A DNA stretch of 64,000 nucleotides from the NCBI RefSeq assembly GCF_006517435.1, contig NZ_VHQG01000001.1, forward strand, positions 183,959-247,958, read 5' to 3'. Both the position numbers and the translations under genes were made by a program. The notes beneath the pieces were generated by a model. The model did not search any database, was not told the origin of the DNA, and saw only the letters and a program-made list of their open reading frames with translations. Numbering within the stretch: position 1 is the stretch's first letter; the number at the start of each line of letters is the position of its first letter. This document shows, one piece after another, positions 8,131 through 17,071 of the stretch. Origin of the DNA: Schumannella soli (GTDB taxonomy: Bacteria > Actinomycetota > Actinomycetes > Actinomycetales > Microbacteriaceae).

Positions 8131-9330
8131 ATGACCGAGACAACGCCGCAGCGCACCGCGAGCCGCGCTGACGCCGCGCCCGCCCACGCCGCGCCCGCCC
8201 GCCGCGTCGACGACGCGACCGTCGAGCAGGCCGTACGCCGCGCACTCGAACTGGCGGCGCTCGGCCCGGTCACCGGCGGCAACCCCCAGGTGGGATGCGT
8301 GCTGCTCGACGCCGAGGGACGCACCGTGGCCGAGGGCTGGCACCACGGCGCCGGCACCCCGCACGCCGAGATCGACGCGCTGTCGAAGCTCCCCGTTCCG
8401 CACGACGCGCGTGGGCTCACGGCCATCGTCACGCTCGAGCCCTGCAACCACACCGGACGCACCGGCCCGTGCAGCGAGGCGCTGATCGCCGCCGGCGTCG
8501 CCCGCGTCGTGTACGCGGTCGCCGACCCGGGCGCGAACTCGTCGGGGGGCGGAGCGCGCCTGCGCGAGGCCGGCGTCGAGGTCGACGGCGGCGTGCTCGA
8601 GGCCGAGGCCGAGTTCTTCCTGCGCCGGTGGCTGACCGCGGTGCGCCGCGGCCGCCCCTGGGTCACCGTGAAGTGGGCGTCGACGCTCGACGGCCGCGCG
8701 GCCGCCGCCGACGGCACGAGCCAGTGGATCACCGGCCCCGCCGCCCGGCAGCGCGTGCACGAGCAGCGCTCCGCGAGCGACGCGATCCTCGTCGGCACGG
8801 GCACCGTGCTGGCTGACGACCCCTCGCTCACGGCCCGCGGCGACGGCGGCGAGCTGCTCGCCGCCCAGCCCATGCCGGTCGTCATCGGCGAGACCGCCGT
8901 TCCCGCGGATGCCGTGCTGCGCTCGCATCCGCGCGGACTGATCGAGACCGGAACCCGCGACCTCGCGGCCGTGCTCGCCGACCTGGATGCGCGCGGCCTC
9001 CGCCGCGTCTACGTCGAGGGCGGACCGACGCTGGCGAGCGCGATCATCGCCGCCGGCTACGCCGACGAGTACCTCGTCTACCTCGCTCCCGCCCTGCTGG
9101 GCGGCGAGAAGCTCGCGCTCGGCGACCTCGGCATCCGCACCATCGGCGAGGCGCGCCGCCTGCGCGTCACCGGCGTCGAGCAGCTCGGCGACGATCTGCT
9201 CATCACGGCCGAACCCGCCGAACCCGCCGAACCCGTCGACCCCGCGGCGAGCGCCGCGCCCGCATCCACCACCGCTGTCAGCACCACTGCAGCCAGCACC
9301 ACCGCTGTCCCCAGCACCGAGGAGAACTGA
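8131..9330 (+). CDS. ribD: Bifunctional diaminohydroxyphosphoribosylaminopyrimidine deaminase / 5-amino-6-(5-phosphoribosylamino)uracil reductase
   Basis: Second and third steps of riboflavin synthesis after GTP cyclohydrolase II. In the N-terminal deaminase the zinc site is H78 with catalytic E80 (HAE) and cysteines C105 and C114 (PCNHTGRTGPC). The C-terminal NADPH-dependent reductase begins near residue 170 (VTVKWASTLDGR) and contains GGPTLASAII. It has 399 residues, longer than usual because of an Ala/Pro/Thr/Ser tail of about 40 residues at the C-terminus, probably disordered. The ATG at 8131 has AGGAAG upstream; an open frame from 7966 runs through the riboswitch and is not coding. It is the first gene of the rib operon. 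Confidence 0.95.
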   Translation: MTETTPQRTASRADAAPAHAAPARRVDDATVEQAVRRALELAALGPVTGGNPQVGCVLLDAEGRTVAEGWHHGAGTPHAEIDALSKLPVPHDARGLTAIVTLEPCNHTGRTGPCSEALIAAGVARVVYAVADPGANSSGGGARLREAGVEVDGGVLEAEAEFFLRRWLTAVRRGRPWVTVKWASTLDGRAAAADGTSQWITGPAARQRVHEQRSASDAILVGTGTVLADDPSLTARGDGGELLAAQPMPVVIGETAVPADAVLRSHPRGLIETGTRDLAAVLADLDARGLRRVYVEGGPTLASAIIAAGYADEYLVYLAPALLGGEKLALGDLGIRTIGEARRLRVTGVEQLGDDLLITAEPAEPAEPVDPAASAAPASTTAVSTTAASTTAVPSTEEN

Positions 9331-10010
9331 TGTTCACCGGAATCATCGAAGAGCGCGGCGAGATCATCGCCTGGGAGCCGCAGGGCGACGCGGCCCGCAT
9401 CACCGTGCGCGCGCCCCTCGCCGCCTCCGACGCCCACCACGGCGACTCCATCTCGGTCAGCGGCGTCTGCCTGACCGTCGTCGACCAGGGCGCCGACTGG
9501 TTCACCGCGGATGTCATGGGCGTCTCGATCGCCATGAGCACCCTCGGCGAGCGCCGCCCCGGCGACCGCGTCAACCTCGAGCGCGCGATGGCCGCCGGCG
9601 ACCGCCTCGGCGGCCACATCGTGCAGGGCCACATCGACGGAACCGCACGTCTTCTCACCGTCGAGCAGGCCGACGGCTGGCGCGTGCTGCGCTTCAGCCT
9701 CGACCCCGAGCACGCGCCGCTCGTGGCCCGCAAGGGCTCGATCGCGGTCGACGGCGTCTCGCTCACGGTGAGCGGTGTCGGCGCCGACTGGTTCGAGGTC
9801 TCGCTCATCCCCGAGACGCTCGCCGCCACCACGCTCGGCGCGCTCGAAGCGGGCGCCGCCGTCAACATCGAGACCGACATCCTGGCCCGGCACATCCTGC
9901 GCCTGGCCGACCTGGGCCGGCTGCCCGAGACCGTGGCGGGCAGTGCGCTCACCGCGGACGCGGCGAGCGCCGGCGCCACCACCGAGAAGGAAGAGCAGGT
10001 GCGCGCATGA
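9330..10010 (+). CDS. ribE: Riboflavin synthase, alpha chain
   Basis: Dismutates two molecules of 6,7-dimethyl-8-ribityllumazine to riboflavin and the pyrimidine precursor. The start MFTGIIEERGEI is typical of the family. Two lumazine-binding barrels are visible, the first with GDSISVSGVCLTV and the second with KGSIAVDGVSLTV (about residues 130-145). The GGHIVQGHIDG link lies between them. The protein has 226 residues, slightly long because of the Ala/Thr-rich tail. ATG 9330 shares one base with the ribD stop (TGATG). The name follows the usage ribE = alpha chain. Confidence 0.95.
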   Translation: MFTGIIEERGEIIAWEPQGDAARITVRAPLAASDAHHGDSISVSGVCLTVVDQGADWFTADVMGVSIAMSTLGERRPGDRVNLERAMAAGDRLGGHIVQGHIDGTARLLTVEQADGWRVLRFSLDPEHAPLVARKGSIAVDGVSLTVSGVGADWFEVSLIPETLAATTLGALEAGAAVNIETDILARHILRLADLGRLPETVAGSALTADAASAGATTEKEEQVRA

Positions 10011-11395
10011 GCCTCGCGAGCATCCCCGAAGCACTCCAGGCCCTGCGGGAGGGCAAGCCCGTCATCGTCGCCGACGACGAGGGCCGTGAGAACGAGGGCG
10101 ACGTCATCCTCGCCGCGCAGAGCGCCAGCCAGGAGTGGATCGCCTGGACGGTGAAGCACAGCTCGGGCTTCATCTGCGCCCCGATGACGAACGAGATCGC
10201 CGATCGGCTGAACCTGCCGCCGATGGTCGAGCACAACGAGGACCCGCGCGGCACCGCGTACACGGTCAGCGTGGATGCGGCCGACCGGCTCAGCACCGGC
10301 ATCAGCGCCAGCGACCGCGCCAACACCCTGCGCGTGCTCGCCGACCCGACCTCGACGCCGGCCTCGCTGTCGCGTCCGGGTCACATCATGCCGCTGCGCG
10401 CCGTCGACGGCGGCGTGCGCGAGCGCGACGGCCACACCGAGGCCGCGGTCGACCTGATGAAGCTCGCCGGGCTCATCCCCGTCGGCGCGATCAGCGAGAT
10501 CGTCGCCGACAACGGCGAGATGGAGCGCCTGCCCGGTCTCATCGCGCTGGGCGAGCGCGAGGGCATCCCGGTCATCACGATCGAGGAGCTCATCCGCTTC
10601 ATGGAGGCCAACCGCTGCGAGACCGACCCCGAGCCGGTCGTCGACGTGAGCGAATGGCAGCGCGTGACCTTCGAGGTCGAGACGACCGTGCCGACCGAGC
10701 ACGGCACCTTCCGCGTGCGCGCCTACCGCGACCGCTCGACCGGCGCCGACCACGTCGCCTGGATCTCCGACGGCCCCGATGGCGTCGCACCCGCGAACGG
10801 CACACTCGTGCGCGTGCACTCCGAGTGCCTGACCGGCGAGGCCTTCGGCTCGCTCAAGTGCGAGTGCGGGCCCCAGCTGGATGCGGCGCTCGAGACGATC
10901 CGCGACCAGGGCGGCGTCGTGATCTACCTGCGCGGTCACGAGGGCCGCGGCATCGGCCTGATCAACAAGCTGCGCGCCTACCGCCTGCAGGAGGACGGCC
11001 TCGACACCCTCGACGCGAACCTGCGCCTGGGCCTGCCGGCCGACGCCCGCGACTACGGCGCCGCGACCGCGATCCTCGACGACCTCGGCGTGGAGCGAGT
11101 GCGCCTGCTCAGCAACAACCCCGAGAAGGCGCGCCAGCTGCGCGAGCGCGGCATCGCGATCGACGAGCTCGTGCCGCTCGTCGTCGGCGTCGGCGAGTTC
11201 AACGAGGGCTACCTCGACGCCAAGCGCGACCGGATGGGCCACGCGCTCCCCGCGCACGAGGTGCTCGACGAGGCCCGCCGCAGCGCCGTCGGCCGTGCGG
11301 GCGCCCTGCCCGTCGTCGGCGACGCGACCGGCGCGATCCCGACCGCATCCACGACCACCACCGCATCCGCCCCGACCGAGAGGACCGCATCATGA
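10007..11395 (+). CDS. ribBA: Bifunctional 3,4-dihydroxy-2-butanone-4-phosphate synthase / GTP cyclohydrolase II
   Basis: 462 residues supplying both precursor branches of riboflavin. In the N-terminal RibB domain the acidic DDEGRENEGD loop (about residue 23) and HTEAAVDLMKLAG are the metal- and substrate-binding signatures. The C-terminal RibA domain carries the zinc cysteines of SECLTGEAFGSLKCECG and GHEGRGIGLINKLRAY. The last 30 or so residues are a Thr/Ala/Ser-rich tail not needed for the fold. ATG 10007 overlaps the ribE stop by 4 bases (ATGA). Confidence 0.95.
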   Translation: MSLASIPEALQALREGKPVIVADDEGRENEGDVILAAQSASQEWIAWTVKHSSGFICAPMTNEIADRLNLPPMVEHNEDPRGTAYTVSVDAADRLSTGISASDRANTLRVLADPTSTPASLSRPGHIMPLRAVDGGVRERDGHTEAAVDLMKLAGLIPVGAISEIVADNGEMERLPGLIALGEREGIPVITIEELIRFMEANRCETDPEPVVDVSEWQRVTFEVETTVPTEHGTFRVRAYRDRSTGADHVAWISDGPDGVAPANGTLVRVHSECLTGEAFGSLKCECGPQLDAALETIRDQGGVVIYLRGHEGRGIGLINKLRAYRLQEDGLDTLDANLRLGLPADARDYGAATAILDDLGVERVRLLSNNPEKARQLRERGIAIDELVPLVVGVGEFNEGYLDAKRDRMGHALPAHEVLDEARRSAVGRAGALPVVGDATGAIPTASTTTTASAPTERTAS

Positions 11396-11886
11396 GCGGC
11401 GAAGGACAGCCCACCTACGAGATCGACGGCCGCGGCCTGAAGGTCACGATCGTCTCCGGACTCTGGCACCACAGGATCGCCGACGGCCTGCTCGCCGGCG
11501 CGCGTCGCGTGCTCGAGGCCTCCGGCGCCGAGATCACCGAGGTGCAGGTGCCCGGCAGCTTCGAGCTGCCCGTCGCCTCCAAGGCCGCCCTCGACGCGGG
11601 CGCGGATGCGGTCGTCGCCCTCGGCGTGATCGTGCGCGGCGGCACCCCGCACTTCGAGTACGTCAGCTCCGCCGCGACCGACGGCCTCACCCGCGTCGCC
11701 CTCGACACAGGAAAGCCGGTCGGCTTCGGCGTGCTCACCCTCGAAGACGAGCAGCAGGGCATCGACCGCGCCGGCTACCCGGAGTCGAAGGAGGACAAGG
11801 GCGCCGAGGCCGCCTCGGCCGCCCTCGCCACGGCGATCGTGCTGCGTCAGATCGCGGGCCACGCGCCCACCAGCATCCCAGCCTGA
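11392..11886 (+). CDS. ribH: 6,7-dimethyl-8-ribityllumazine synthase
   Basis: Condenses the pyrimidine with dihydroxybutanone phosphate; members form pentamers or 60-mer shells. It has 164 residues. The catalytic His is H87 in GVIVRGGTPHFEYV, and the PGSFELP loop and LTLEDEQQGIDRAG are family marks. ATG 11392 overlaps ribBA by 4 bases, completing ribD-ribE-ribBA-ribH, all downstream of one FMN riboswitch. No other flavin gene follows. Confidence 0.96.
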   Translation: MSGEGQPTYEIDGRGLKVTIVSGLWHHRIADGLLAGARRVLEASGAEITEVQVPGSFELPVASKAALDAGADAVVALGVIVRGGTPHFEYVSSAATDGLTRVALDTGKPVGFGVLTLEDEQQGIDRAGYPESKEDKGAEAASAALATAIVLRQIAGHAPTSIPA

Positions 11887-11903
11887 CCCCACCAGCTCCA
11901 CCC

Positions 11904-11938
11904 GTCGACCCCGGCGCGCCACGGCGCCCGGGGTCGAC
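11904..11938 (+). terminator. GC-rich hairpin after ribH
   Basis: The arms 11904-11917 and 11924-11938 pair almost perfectly with one bulged C. It lies 17 bases after the ribH stop. No U run follows, so its strength as an intrinsic terminator is uncertain. Confidence 0.6.
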
Positions 11939-11954
11939 AGCTGTCGGGCAGTGG

Positions 11955-11984
11955 TCTGAACACGGTTCTGAACAGGCGTAAGGT
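11955..11984 (+). promoter_or_regulatory. Candidate promoter with direct repeats upstream of MHS symporter
   Basis: TCTGAACA occurs twice (11955-11962 and 11967-11974), 12 bases apart from start to start. TAAGGT (11979-11984) follows and fits a -10 element. The repeats cover the -35 position and could be an activator or repressor site. No regulator gene adjoins. Confidence 0.4.
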
Positions 11985-12116
11985 TTCCCGCGGGTCGCCA
12001 CAAGCGACCGCCCCTCTCACCACCTCGCGCCCCGCCGTCGAGCGAGCACGCCGCTGAACCCTCGCGGCGACTCGGCTCCGGCCCCGTGGCGCCGCTCACC
12101 CTCCCTGGAGTCCCGC

Positions 12117-13544
12117 ATGTCCGCGTCGTCCACGACGCCCGCCGGCAGCACCGCCGGCAGCAATCCCGGCGGTTCCACCGCCCCGGTCAACAAGCGCTCG
12201 CGCGTCGTCTTCGCCAGCCTGATCGGCACCTCGATCGAGTTCTACGACTTCTACGTCTACGCGACCGCCGCCGTGCTGGTCTTCCCCGCGCTGTTCTTCC
12301 CGAACGCGGATGCGACCACCTCGCTGCTGTCGTCGTTCGCCTCCTTCGGCGCCGCCTTCATCGGCCGCCCGCTCGGCTCGATCCTCTTCGGCCACTTCGG
12401 CGACCGCGTCGGCCGCAAGACGACGCTCATCGCGGCGCTGCTCACGATGGGCATCGCGACCTTCCTGATCGGCTGCCTGCCCGGCGCCACCACGCCCGGC
12501 TGGGCCGTGCTCGCGCCGGCGCTGCTGACCCTGTTCCGCTTCGCCCAGGGCATCGGCCTCGGCGGCGAGTGGAGCGGCGCGGCGCTGCTCGCGACCGAGA
12601 ACGCCCCCGAGGGCAAGCGCGCGATCTACGGCACCTTCCCGCAGCTGGGCGCCCCGATCGGCTTCATCATCGCGAACGGCCTGTTCCTCATCCTCAACCT
12701 GACGATGACGCCGGAGACCTTCGCGCTGTGGGGCTGGCGCGTGCCGTTCCTGGCGAGCGCGCTGCTCGTGATCGTCGGCCTCTACGTTCGCTTCCGCCTG
12801 GTCGAGGCGCCCGCCTTCACGAAGGTCGTCGAGCAGAACGCCGTCGCGCGCGTGCCGCTCGGCCGGGTGTTCCGCTTCAACTGGTGGCAGCTCATCCTCG
12901 GCACCTTCATCATGCTGGCGACCTACGTGCTCTTCTACCTGATGACCACGTTCACGCTGACCTACGGCACGACCCCCTCGAGCGTCGAAGCCGGCAAGGC
13001 GGCCGCGGATGCGGCCGGCAAGCCCTTCAACGCCGACGCCTTCCTCGCGGGACTCGGTTACACCCGCACCGACTTCCTGATCATGCTGATCGTCGGCGTC
13101 GTGTTCTTCGGCATCTTCACGCTCGTCGCCGGGCCGCTCGCCGAGCGCTTCGGCCGCCGCAACATGCTCTCGGTCGTGACCGCCGGCATCTTCGTCTTCG
13201 GCTTCCTGTTCGTGCCGCTCGCCGACGCCGGCTTCGTGGGCGTCATGCTCTGGCTGATCATCGGCTTCTCGCTCATGGGTCTGACCTTCGGCCCGATGGG
13301 CGCGACGCTGCCCGAGCTGTTCCCGACGAACGTGCGCTACACCGGCTCGGGCGTCAGCTACAACGTGTCGAGCATCATCGGCGCGGCCGTCGCCCCGATC
13401 ATCGCCCTGGCGCTGTGGGGACTCGCGGGCGGCAGCATCATCCTCGTCGGCATCTACCTGAGCCTCGCCGCGGTGCTGACCTTCGCGGCACTGCGGCTGT
13501 CGAAGGAGACCAAGCACAGCGACTTCGCGACGATCGTCGAGTGA
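12117..13544 (+). CDS. MFS transporter, metabolite:H+ symporter (MHS) family
   Basis: 475-residue inner-membrane transporter with about 12 hydrophobic segments. The N-terminus is a 28-residue Ser/Thr/Gly-rich cytoplasmic tail, followed by SLIGTSIEFYDFYVYATAA, typical of MHS members such as ShiA, ProP and KgtP. The MFS loop motif GHFGDRVGRKTT lies between helices 2 and 3, GLGGEWSGAALLATENAP is in helix 5, and the second-half repeat is GPLAERFGRRNML. The substrate, probably an organic acid or compatible solute, cannot be told from sequence. ATG 12117 has GGAG 8 bases upstream. Confidence 0.9.
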   Translation: MSASSTTPAGSTAGSNPGGSTAPVNKRSRVVFASLIGTSIEFYDFYVYATAAVLVFPALFFPNADATTSLLSSFASFGAAFIGRPLGSILFGHFGDRVGRKTTLIAALLTMGIATFLIGCLPGATTPGWAVLAPALLTLFRFAQGIGLGGEWSGAALLATENAPEGKRAIYGTFPQLGAPIGFIIANGLFLILNLTMTPETFALWGWRVPFLASALLVIVGLYVRFRLVEAPAFTKVVEQNAVARVPLGRVFRFNWWQLILGTFIMLATYVLFYLMTTFTLTYGTTPSSVEAGKAAADAAGKPFNADAFLAGLGYTRTDFLIMLIVGVVFFGIFTLVAGPLAERFGRRNMLSVVTAGIFVFGFLFVPLADAGFVGVMLWLIIGFSLMGLTFGPMGATLPELFPTNVRYTGSGVSYNVSSIIGAAVAPIIALALWGLAGGSIILVGIYLSLAAVLTFAALRLSKETKHSDFATIVE

Positions 13545-13587
13545 CCGACCTGCGCTGACGTCGGCGGCCGACTCGGTTGTCGACTCG

Positions 13588-13631
13588 CGCCGAGAGCCCG
13601 GTACCGCACTCGCGGCGCCGGGCTCTCGGCG
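13588..13631 (+). terminator. Hairpin terminator after MHS symporter
   Basis: A perfect 14-bp stem (13588-13601 with 13618-13631) has a 16-base loop and lies 44 bases after the stop. No clear U run is present. Confidence 0.65.
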
Positions 13632-13683
13632 TCCAGCGCGCCGGCATCCAGCGCGCCGCCGCGCTTTCGCGCACACTGGGGTC

Positions 13684-13971
13684 ATGGTGGATGTCGTGAT
13701 CGAGGACCAGAAGGATGCGTCGCGCTACGCGCTCAGAGTCGACGGCGAGCTGGTGAGCGTGCTCGACTACCGGGTTCTGGGCGAGCAGATCTCGTTCCCG
13801 CACACCTTCACCAAGCCGCAGCACCGCGGACACGGCTGGGCCGAGAAGCTGGTCGACTTCGCGATCGACGACGTGGAGCAGAACTCCGAGCGGCGTGTCG
13901 TGCCGATGTGCTGGTACGTGGCGCAGTGGTTCGACGCGCACCCCGACCGCGCAGGGCTGCTCGCGCGCTGA
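13684..13971 (+). CDS. Small GNAT-like N-acetyltransferase (YjdJ/COG2388 type)
   Basis: 95-residue protein resembling the minimal one-domain GNAT family that includes human NATD1 and E. coli YjdJ. Key parts are LDYRVLGEQISFPHTFTKPQ, then the acetyl-CoA loop QHRGHGWAEKLVDFAIDD, and the terminal PMCWYVAQWFDAHPD, where the family usually has a CxYV(x)5-6HP pattern. The target is unknown. It is monocistronic and converges on the ABC-2 permease gene, which ends 18 bases beyond. Confidence 0.8.
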   Translation: MVDVVIEDQKDASRYALRVDGELVSVLDYRVLGEQISFPHTFTKPQHRGHGWAEKLVDFAIDDVEQNSERRVVPMCWYVAQWFDAHPDRAGLLAR

Positions 13972-13989
13972 GGCGGCCGGCGCATCCCC

Positions 13990-14847
13990 TCAGTCGAGGA
14001 ACAGCGCCCGCAGTCGCCGGGTCGTGAAGACCATGCCGATCGCGACCATCACGGCGTAGTAGGCGACGTGCACGAGCAGCATCGGCCCGATCGCCCCGGT
14101 CGTCAGGCTGCGGACGAGCTCGACGCCGTGCCACAGCGGCATCGCCTGGATGAACCACTGGATCGGCTCGGAGTAGACGGTCAGCGGGTAGAACGTGGCC
14201 GAGAGCAGGAACATCGGCAGCATGACGAACTGGATCCAGTCCATGTGCTGGAAGGTCTTCAGGTAACTCGTGATCGCCATGCCGATGCTGGCGAAGCCGA
14301 AGGCGATGAGCAGCAGCGCGGGCAGCGCGAGCACGGCCGTCCACGACAGGTTCAGCCCCAGGGCGGTCATCACGACGAGGAAGATCGTCCCGTAGACGCC
14401 GCCGCGCAGCAGCGCGAGCAGGATCTCGCCGAGCGCGATGTCGAGCGGCCCGAGACTCGTGGCGAGCATGCCCTGGTAGAGCTTGCCGAAGTGCATCTTG
14501 AAGAAGACGTTCCACGTGGAGTCGTAGACGGCGCCGTTCATCGCCGAGACCGCGAGCAGCGCCGGCGCGATGAACGCGGCGTAGCTGATCGGATGACCGG
14601 CCGGGTCGGTGACGCCGGTCACGTAGCCGCCGAGCCCGACGCCGAGCGAGAGCAGGTAGAACACCGGCTCGACGACGCCGGTGAGCACGACGATCCAGTT
14701 GGTGCTGCGCGTCGCGACGAGCCCGCGCACGACGACCGAGCGGGCGTTGCCGGCGTAGAGCGCGCGCACGCCTCCGCCGCGCCGGCGCGGACCGGATCCT
14801 TCGCCGCGCGAGCGTGCCGCGGCGACGCGGGCCGTGGTGCTGCTCAC
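13990..14847 (-). CDS. ABC-2 type transporter permease (second permease)
   Basis: 285-residue membrane protein with about six hydrophobic segments of the ABC-2 (NodJ/DrrB-like) type. The cytoplasmic N-terminal 30 residues are Arg-rich. ALLAVSAMNGAVYDSTWNVFFKMHFGKLYQGMLATSLGPLDIALGE matches the conserved central region (quoted in parts: MLATSLGPLDIALGE). I placed the start at GTG 14847, overlapping the stop of the first permease by 4 bases (GTGA). It is the last gene of a three-gene exporter operon. Confidence 0.88.
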   Translation of the reverse strand: MSSTTARVAAARSRGEGSGPRRRGGGVRALYAGNARSVVVRGLVATRSTNWIVVLTGVVEPVFYLLSLGVGLGGYVTGVTDPAGHPISYAAFIAPALLAVSAMNGAVYDSTWNVFFKMHFGKLYQGMLATSLGPLDIALGEILLALLRGGVYGTIFLVVMTALGLNLSWTAVLALPALLLIAFGFASIGMAITSYLKTFQHMDWIQFVMLPMFLLSATFYPLTVYSEPIQWFIQAMPLWHGVELVRSLTTGAIGPMLLVHVAYYAVMVAIGMVFTTRRLRALFLD

Positions 14848-15734
14848 TTGTCGAGCCTCCGCTTCACGATCCGCTGGCACAGCATCCAGCCGACCGCGGC
14901 GAGCGCGAGCAGGTAGGCGAGGTGCACGAGCGTGAGCCACAGCGGCTCGGTCGGGCCGTAGGCGACCTGGCGGCCGAGCTCGCTCGCGTGCCACAGCGGC
15001 GAGAGCCAGCCGATCGGCTGCAGGTAGACGGGCAGCTGGGTGAGCGGGAAGACGGTGCCGCTGAACAGGGTGAGCGGCAGGATGACGACGCGCTGCAGCA
15101 CCGCGAACTGCCCCTTGTCTTCGGTGATCGTCGCCGCGTAGGCCGCGACGAGCGTCCACGAGAAGCCGGCGAGCAGTCCGATCGGGATGAGCAGCACCCC
15201 GGCGGGCGAGGGCATCGCCCCGAACAGCAGGATCACGAGGTAATAGATCGTGACCGTGATCGTCATGCGCACGGCCGCGAACAGGAAGTGGCCGGTCACG
15301 ATCTGCGGGCCCGAGATCGGCGCCGCGTTCATGCCGACGAACACCGGATTCCACTTCAGCCCGAGAAGGATGCCGAACGTGAACTCCTCGGTCGCGACGA
15401 GTGTGCCGGCGGTGACCAGCAGCGCCGGCGCCACGAACTCGATGTAGCTGACAGGCCCGTTCGCACCGCCGGGGCCGACGTTGCCGGTGATGAGCGTCGC
15501 GAGCCCGACGCCGAAGGCGAAGAGGTAGATGAGCGGCGTGCCCGTCGCGGTCGCGATCATCGTGACGCCGAACTTGCTCATCGTGCGCAGCTGGTGCTCG
15601 GCGACGAACAGCGGACCGAGGCGGCGCGGGCGCGCGCCGGTGGCGAGCAGCTCGTCGCGGGTCGGGTACGCGCGGCCGGCCGCGCTCGGCTGCGCGCCGG
15701 ATCCGGAGCCCGCGTTCGAAGTCACGGCGCTCAT
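14844..15734 (-). CDS. ABC-2 type transporter permease (first permease)
   Basis: 296-residue paralogue of the downstream permease with about six membrane segments. The N-terminal 50 residues are soluble, and the central GLKWNPVFVGMNAAPISGPQIVTGH is the conserved coupling region. ATG 15734 overlaps the ATPase stop by 4 bases (ATGA). Two different permeases with one ATPase suggest a heterodimeric membrane channel. DrrAB- and NodIJ-like exporters move drugs or lipid-linked sugars, but the cargo here is unknown. Confidence 0.88.
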   Translation of the reverse strand: MSAVTSNAGSGSGAQPSAAGRAYPTRDELLATGARPRRLGPLFVAEHQLRTMSKFGVTMIATATGTPLIYLFAFGVGLATLITGNVGPGGANGPVSYIEFVAPALLVTAGTLVATEEFTFGILLGLKWNPVFVGMNAAPISGPQIVTGHFLFAAVRMTITVTIYYLVILLFGAMPSPAGVLLIPIGLLAGFSWTLVAAYAATITEDKGQFAVLQRVVILPLTLFSGTVFPLTQLPVYLQPIGWLSPLWHASELGRQVAYGPTEPLWLTLVHLAYLLALAAVGWMLCQRIVKRRLDK

Positions 15735-16666
15735 TCGATCAGCGACCTTCCGGTGAGCCGCAGGAAGACGTCTTCGAGGCTCGAGCGCCGCACGAGCGAC
15801 GTGACCGGCTCGAGCCCGCTCTCGATCACGGCGGCGAGCGCGTGCTCGCCGTTGTCGGCGTAGACGAGCACCCGATCCGGCAGCTCCTCGATGCGCTCGC
15901 CCAGGCCGGCGATCGCGCCGATGCGCTTCGCCGCATCCGCGTTGCGATCCGAGCCGAAGCGCACCTCGAGCACCTCGCGCGTGGAGTGCTCGCGGATCAG
16001 CGCCGACGGGCTGCCCTCGGCCATGATCCGCCCCTTGTCGACCACGACGAGCCGGTCGCAGAGCTGCTCGGCCTCATCCATGTAGTGGGTCGTCAGCACG
16101 AGGGTCGTGCCCTGCTCCTTCAGCCGGAACAGCCGATCCCAGAGGATGTGCCGGGCCTGCGGGTCGAGACCGGTCGTCGGCTCGTCGAGCAGCAGGATGC
16201 GCGGATCGTTGATGAGCGCGCGGGCGATCGTGAGCCGGCGCTTCATGCCCCCGGAGAGGTCGTCGACCTTGCTCTTCGCCTTGTCTTCCAGCTGCGCGAA
16301 GGCGAGCAGCTCGTCGGCGCGCTGGGCGATGACCCGGCGCGGCAGCCCGAAGTAGCGGCCGTAGACGAGCAGGTTCTCGCGGGCCTGCAGCTCCATGTCG
16401 AGGTTGTCCTGCTGCGGCACGACGCCGAGCTGGGCGCGGATCTCGGGGCCGTGCTGATCGGGATCGAGCCCGAGGATGCTCAGCTCGCCGGCCGTGCGCG
16501 TCGAGACCGCCCCGACCATCCGCATCGTCGTCGACTTGCCCGCGCCGTTCGGCCCGAGCAGTCCGAACGACTCCCCCGGCGGCACGTCGAAGTCGATGCC
16601 GCCGACCGCGACGGTGTCGCCGTAGACCTTGGTGAGACCGGCGGCGTGGATGACGGGTTCGCTCAC
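15731..16666 (-). CDS. ABC transporter ATP-binding protein (DrrA/NodI type)
   Basis: About 311 residues; supplies ATP hydrolysis for the two downstream ABC-2 permeases. Walker A is GPNGAGKST, the signature is DLSGGMKRRLTIARALI, and Walker B is ILLLDEPTTGLDPQ, followed by the H-loop LTTHYMDEAEQLCDR. The C-terminal 80-residue extension (RFGSDRNAD onward) is typical of DrrA-like exporter ATPases. I prefer GTG 16666; an in-frame ATG at 16696 lacks a ribosome binding site. Confidence 0.92.
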   Translation of the reverse strand: MSEPVIHAAGLTKVYGDTVAVGGIDFDVPPGESFGLLGPNGAGKSTTMRMVGAVSTRTAGELSILGLDPDQHGPEIRAQLGVVPQQDNLDMELQARENLLVYGRYFGLPRRVIAQRADELLAFAQLEDKAKSKVDDLSGGMKRRLTIARALINDPRILLLDEPTTGLDPQARHILWDRLFRLKEQGTTLVLTTHYMDEAEQLCDRLVVVDKGRIMAEGSPSALIREHSTREVLEVRFGSDRNADAAKRIGAIAGLGERIEELPDRVLVYADNGEHALAAVIESGLEPVTSLVRRSSLEDVFLRLTGRSLIE

Positions 16667-16735
16667 GTCGTTCACCCTAGACAGCGCGTGCGACATCGGG
16701 AACGCCGTCGGCGAGCGAGGTGGGTGTCGACCCCC

Positions 16736-17071
16736 TCAGACGGCGAAGTAGAGGTGCGTGTGCAGCGCGCATCCCGGGTTGAAGCCGGCGCCGCAGCGCG
16801 GGCACGAGGAGTCGGCCGCGAGGTACTCGGCGATCGTCAGCTCGGCCTTGCACTCCCCGCACAGCACCGCGCGGGTGTCGCGGGCGTCGAGGGGCCAGAC
16901 CGCGGCGGCGTGGTCGACGCTCTCGGCATGGCAGGCGTGGCACGGGTAGTAGTCGCCGCAGCAGGCGAAGCGGATCGCGATGACATCCAGCTCGCCGCGG
17001 TAGTGGATGCAGCGGGTCGCGTCGTCGACGACCGGCCCGAGCACGCGGGGTGCGGGAGCGGCGGTCGTCAT
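16736..17071 (-). CDS. CHY zinc-finger protein
   Basis: 111-residue protein with the CHY zinc finger: CIHYRGELDVIAIRFACC, then YPCHACHAE near residue 45, and C-terminal LCGECKAELT and SCPRCGAGFNPGC. In all, about nine Cys and several His can bind three zinc ions. Bacterial stand-alone CHY proteins have no firm function; in eukaryotes the domain is part of RING ubiquitin ligases. The ATG is at 17071, divergent from the ABC exporter gene. The large minus-strand frame that runs on to 19105 is a shadow of that exporter. Confidence 0.85.
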   Translation of the reverse strand: MTTAAPAPRVLGPVVDDATRCIHYRGELDVIAIRFACCGDYYPCHACHAESVDHAAAVWPLDARDTRAVLCGECKAELTIAEYLAADSSCPRCGAGFNPGCALHTHLYFAV

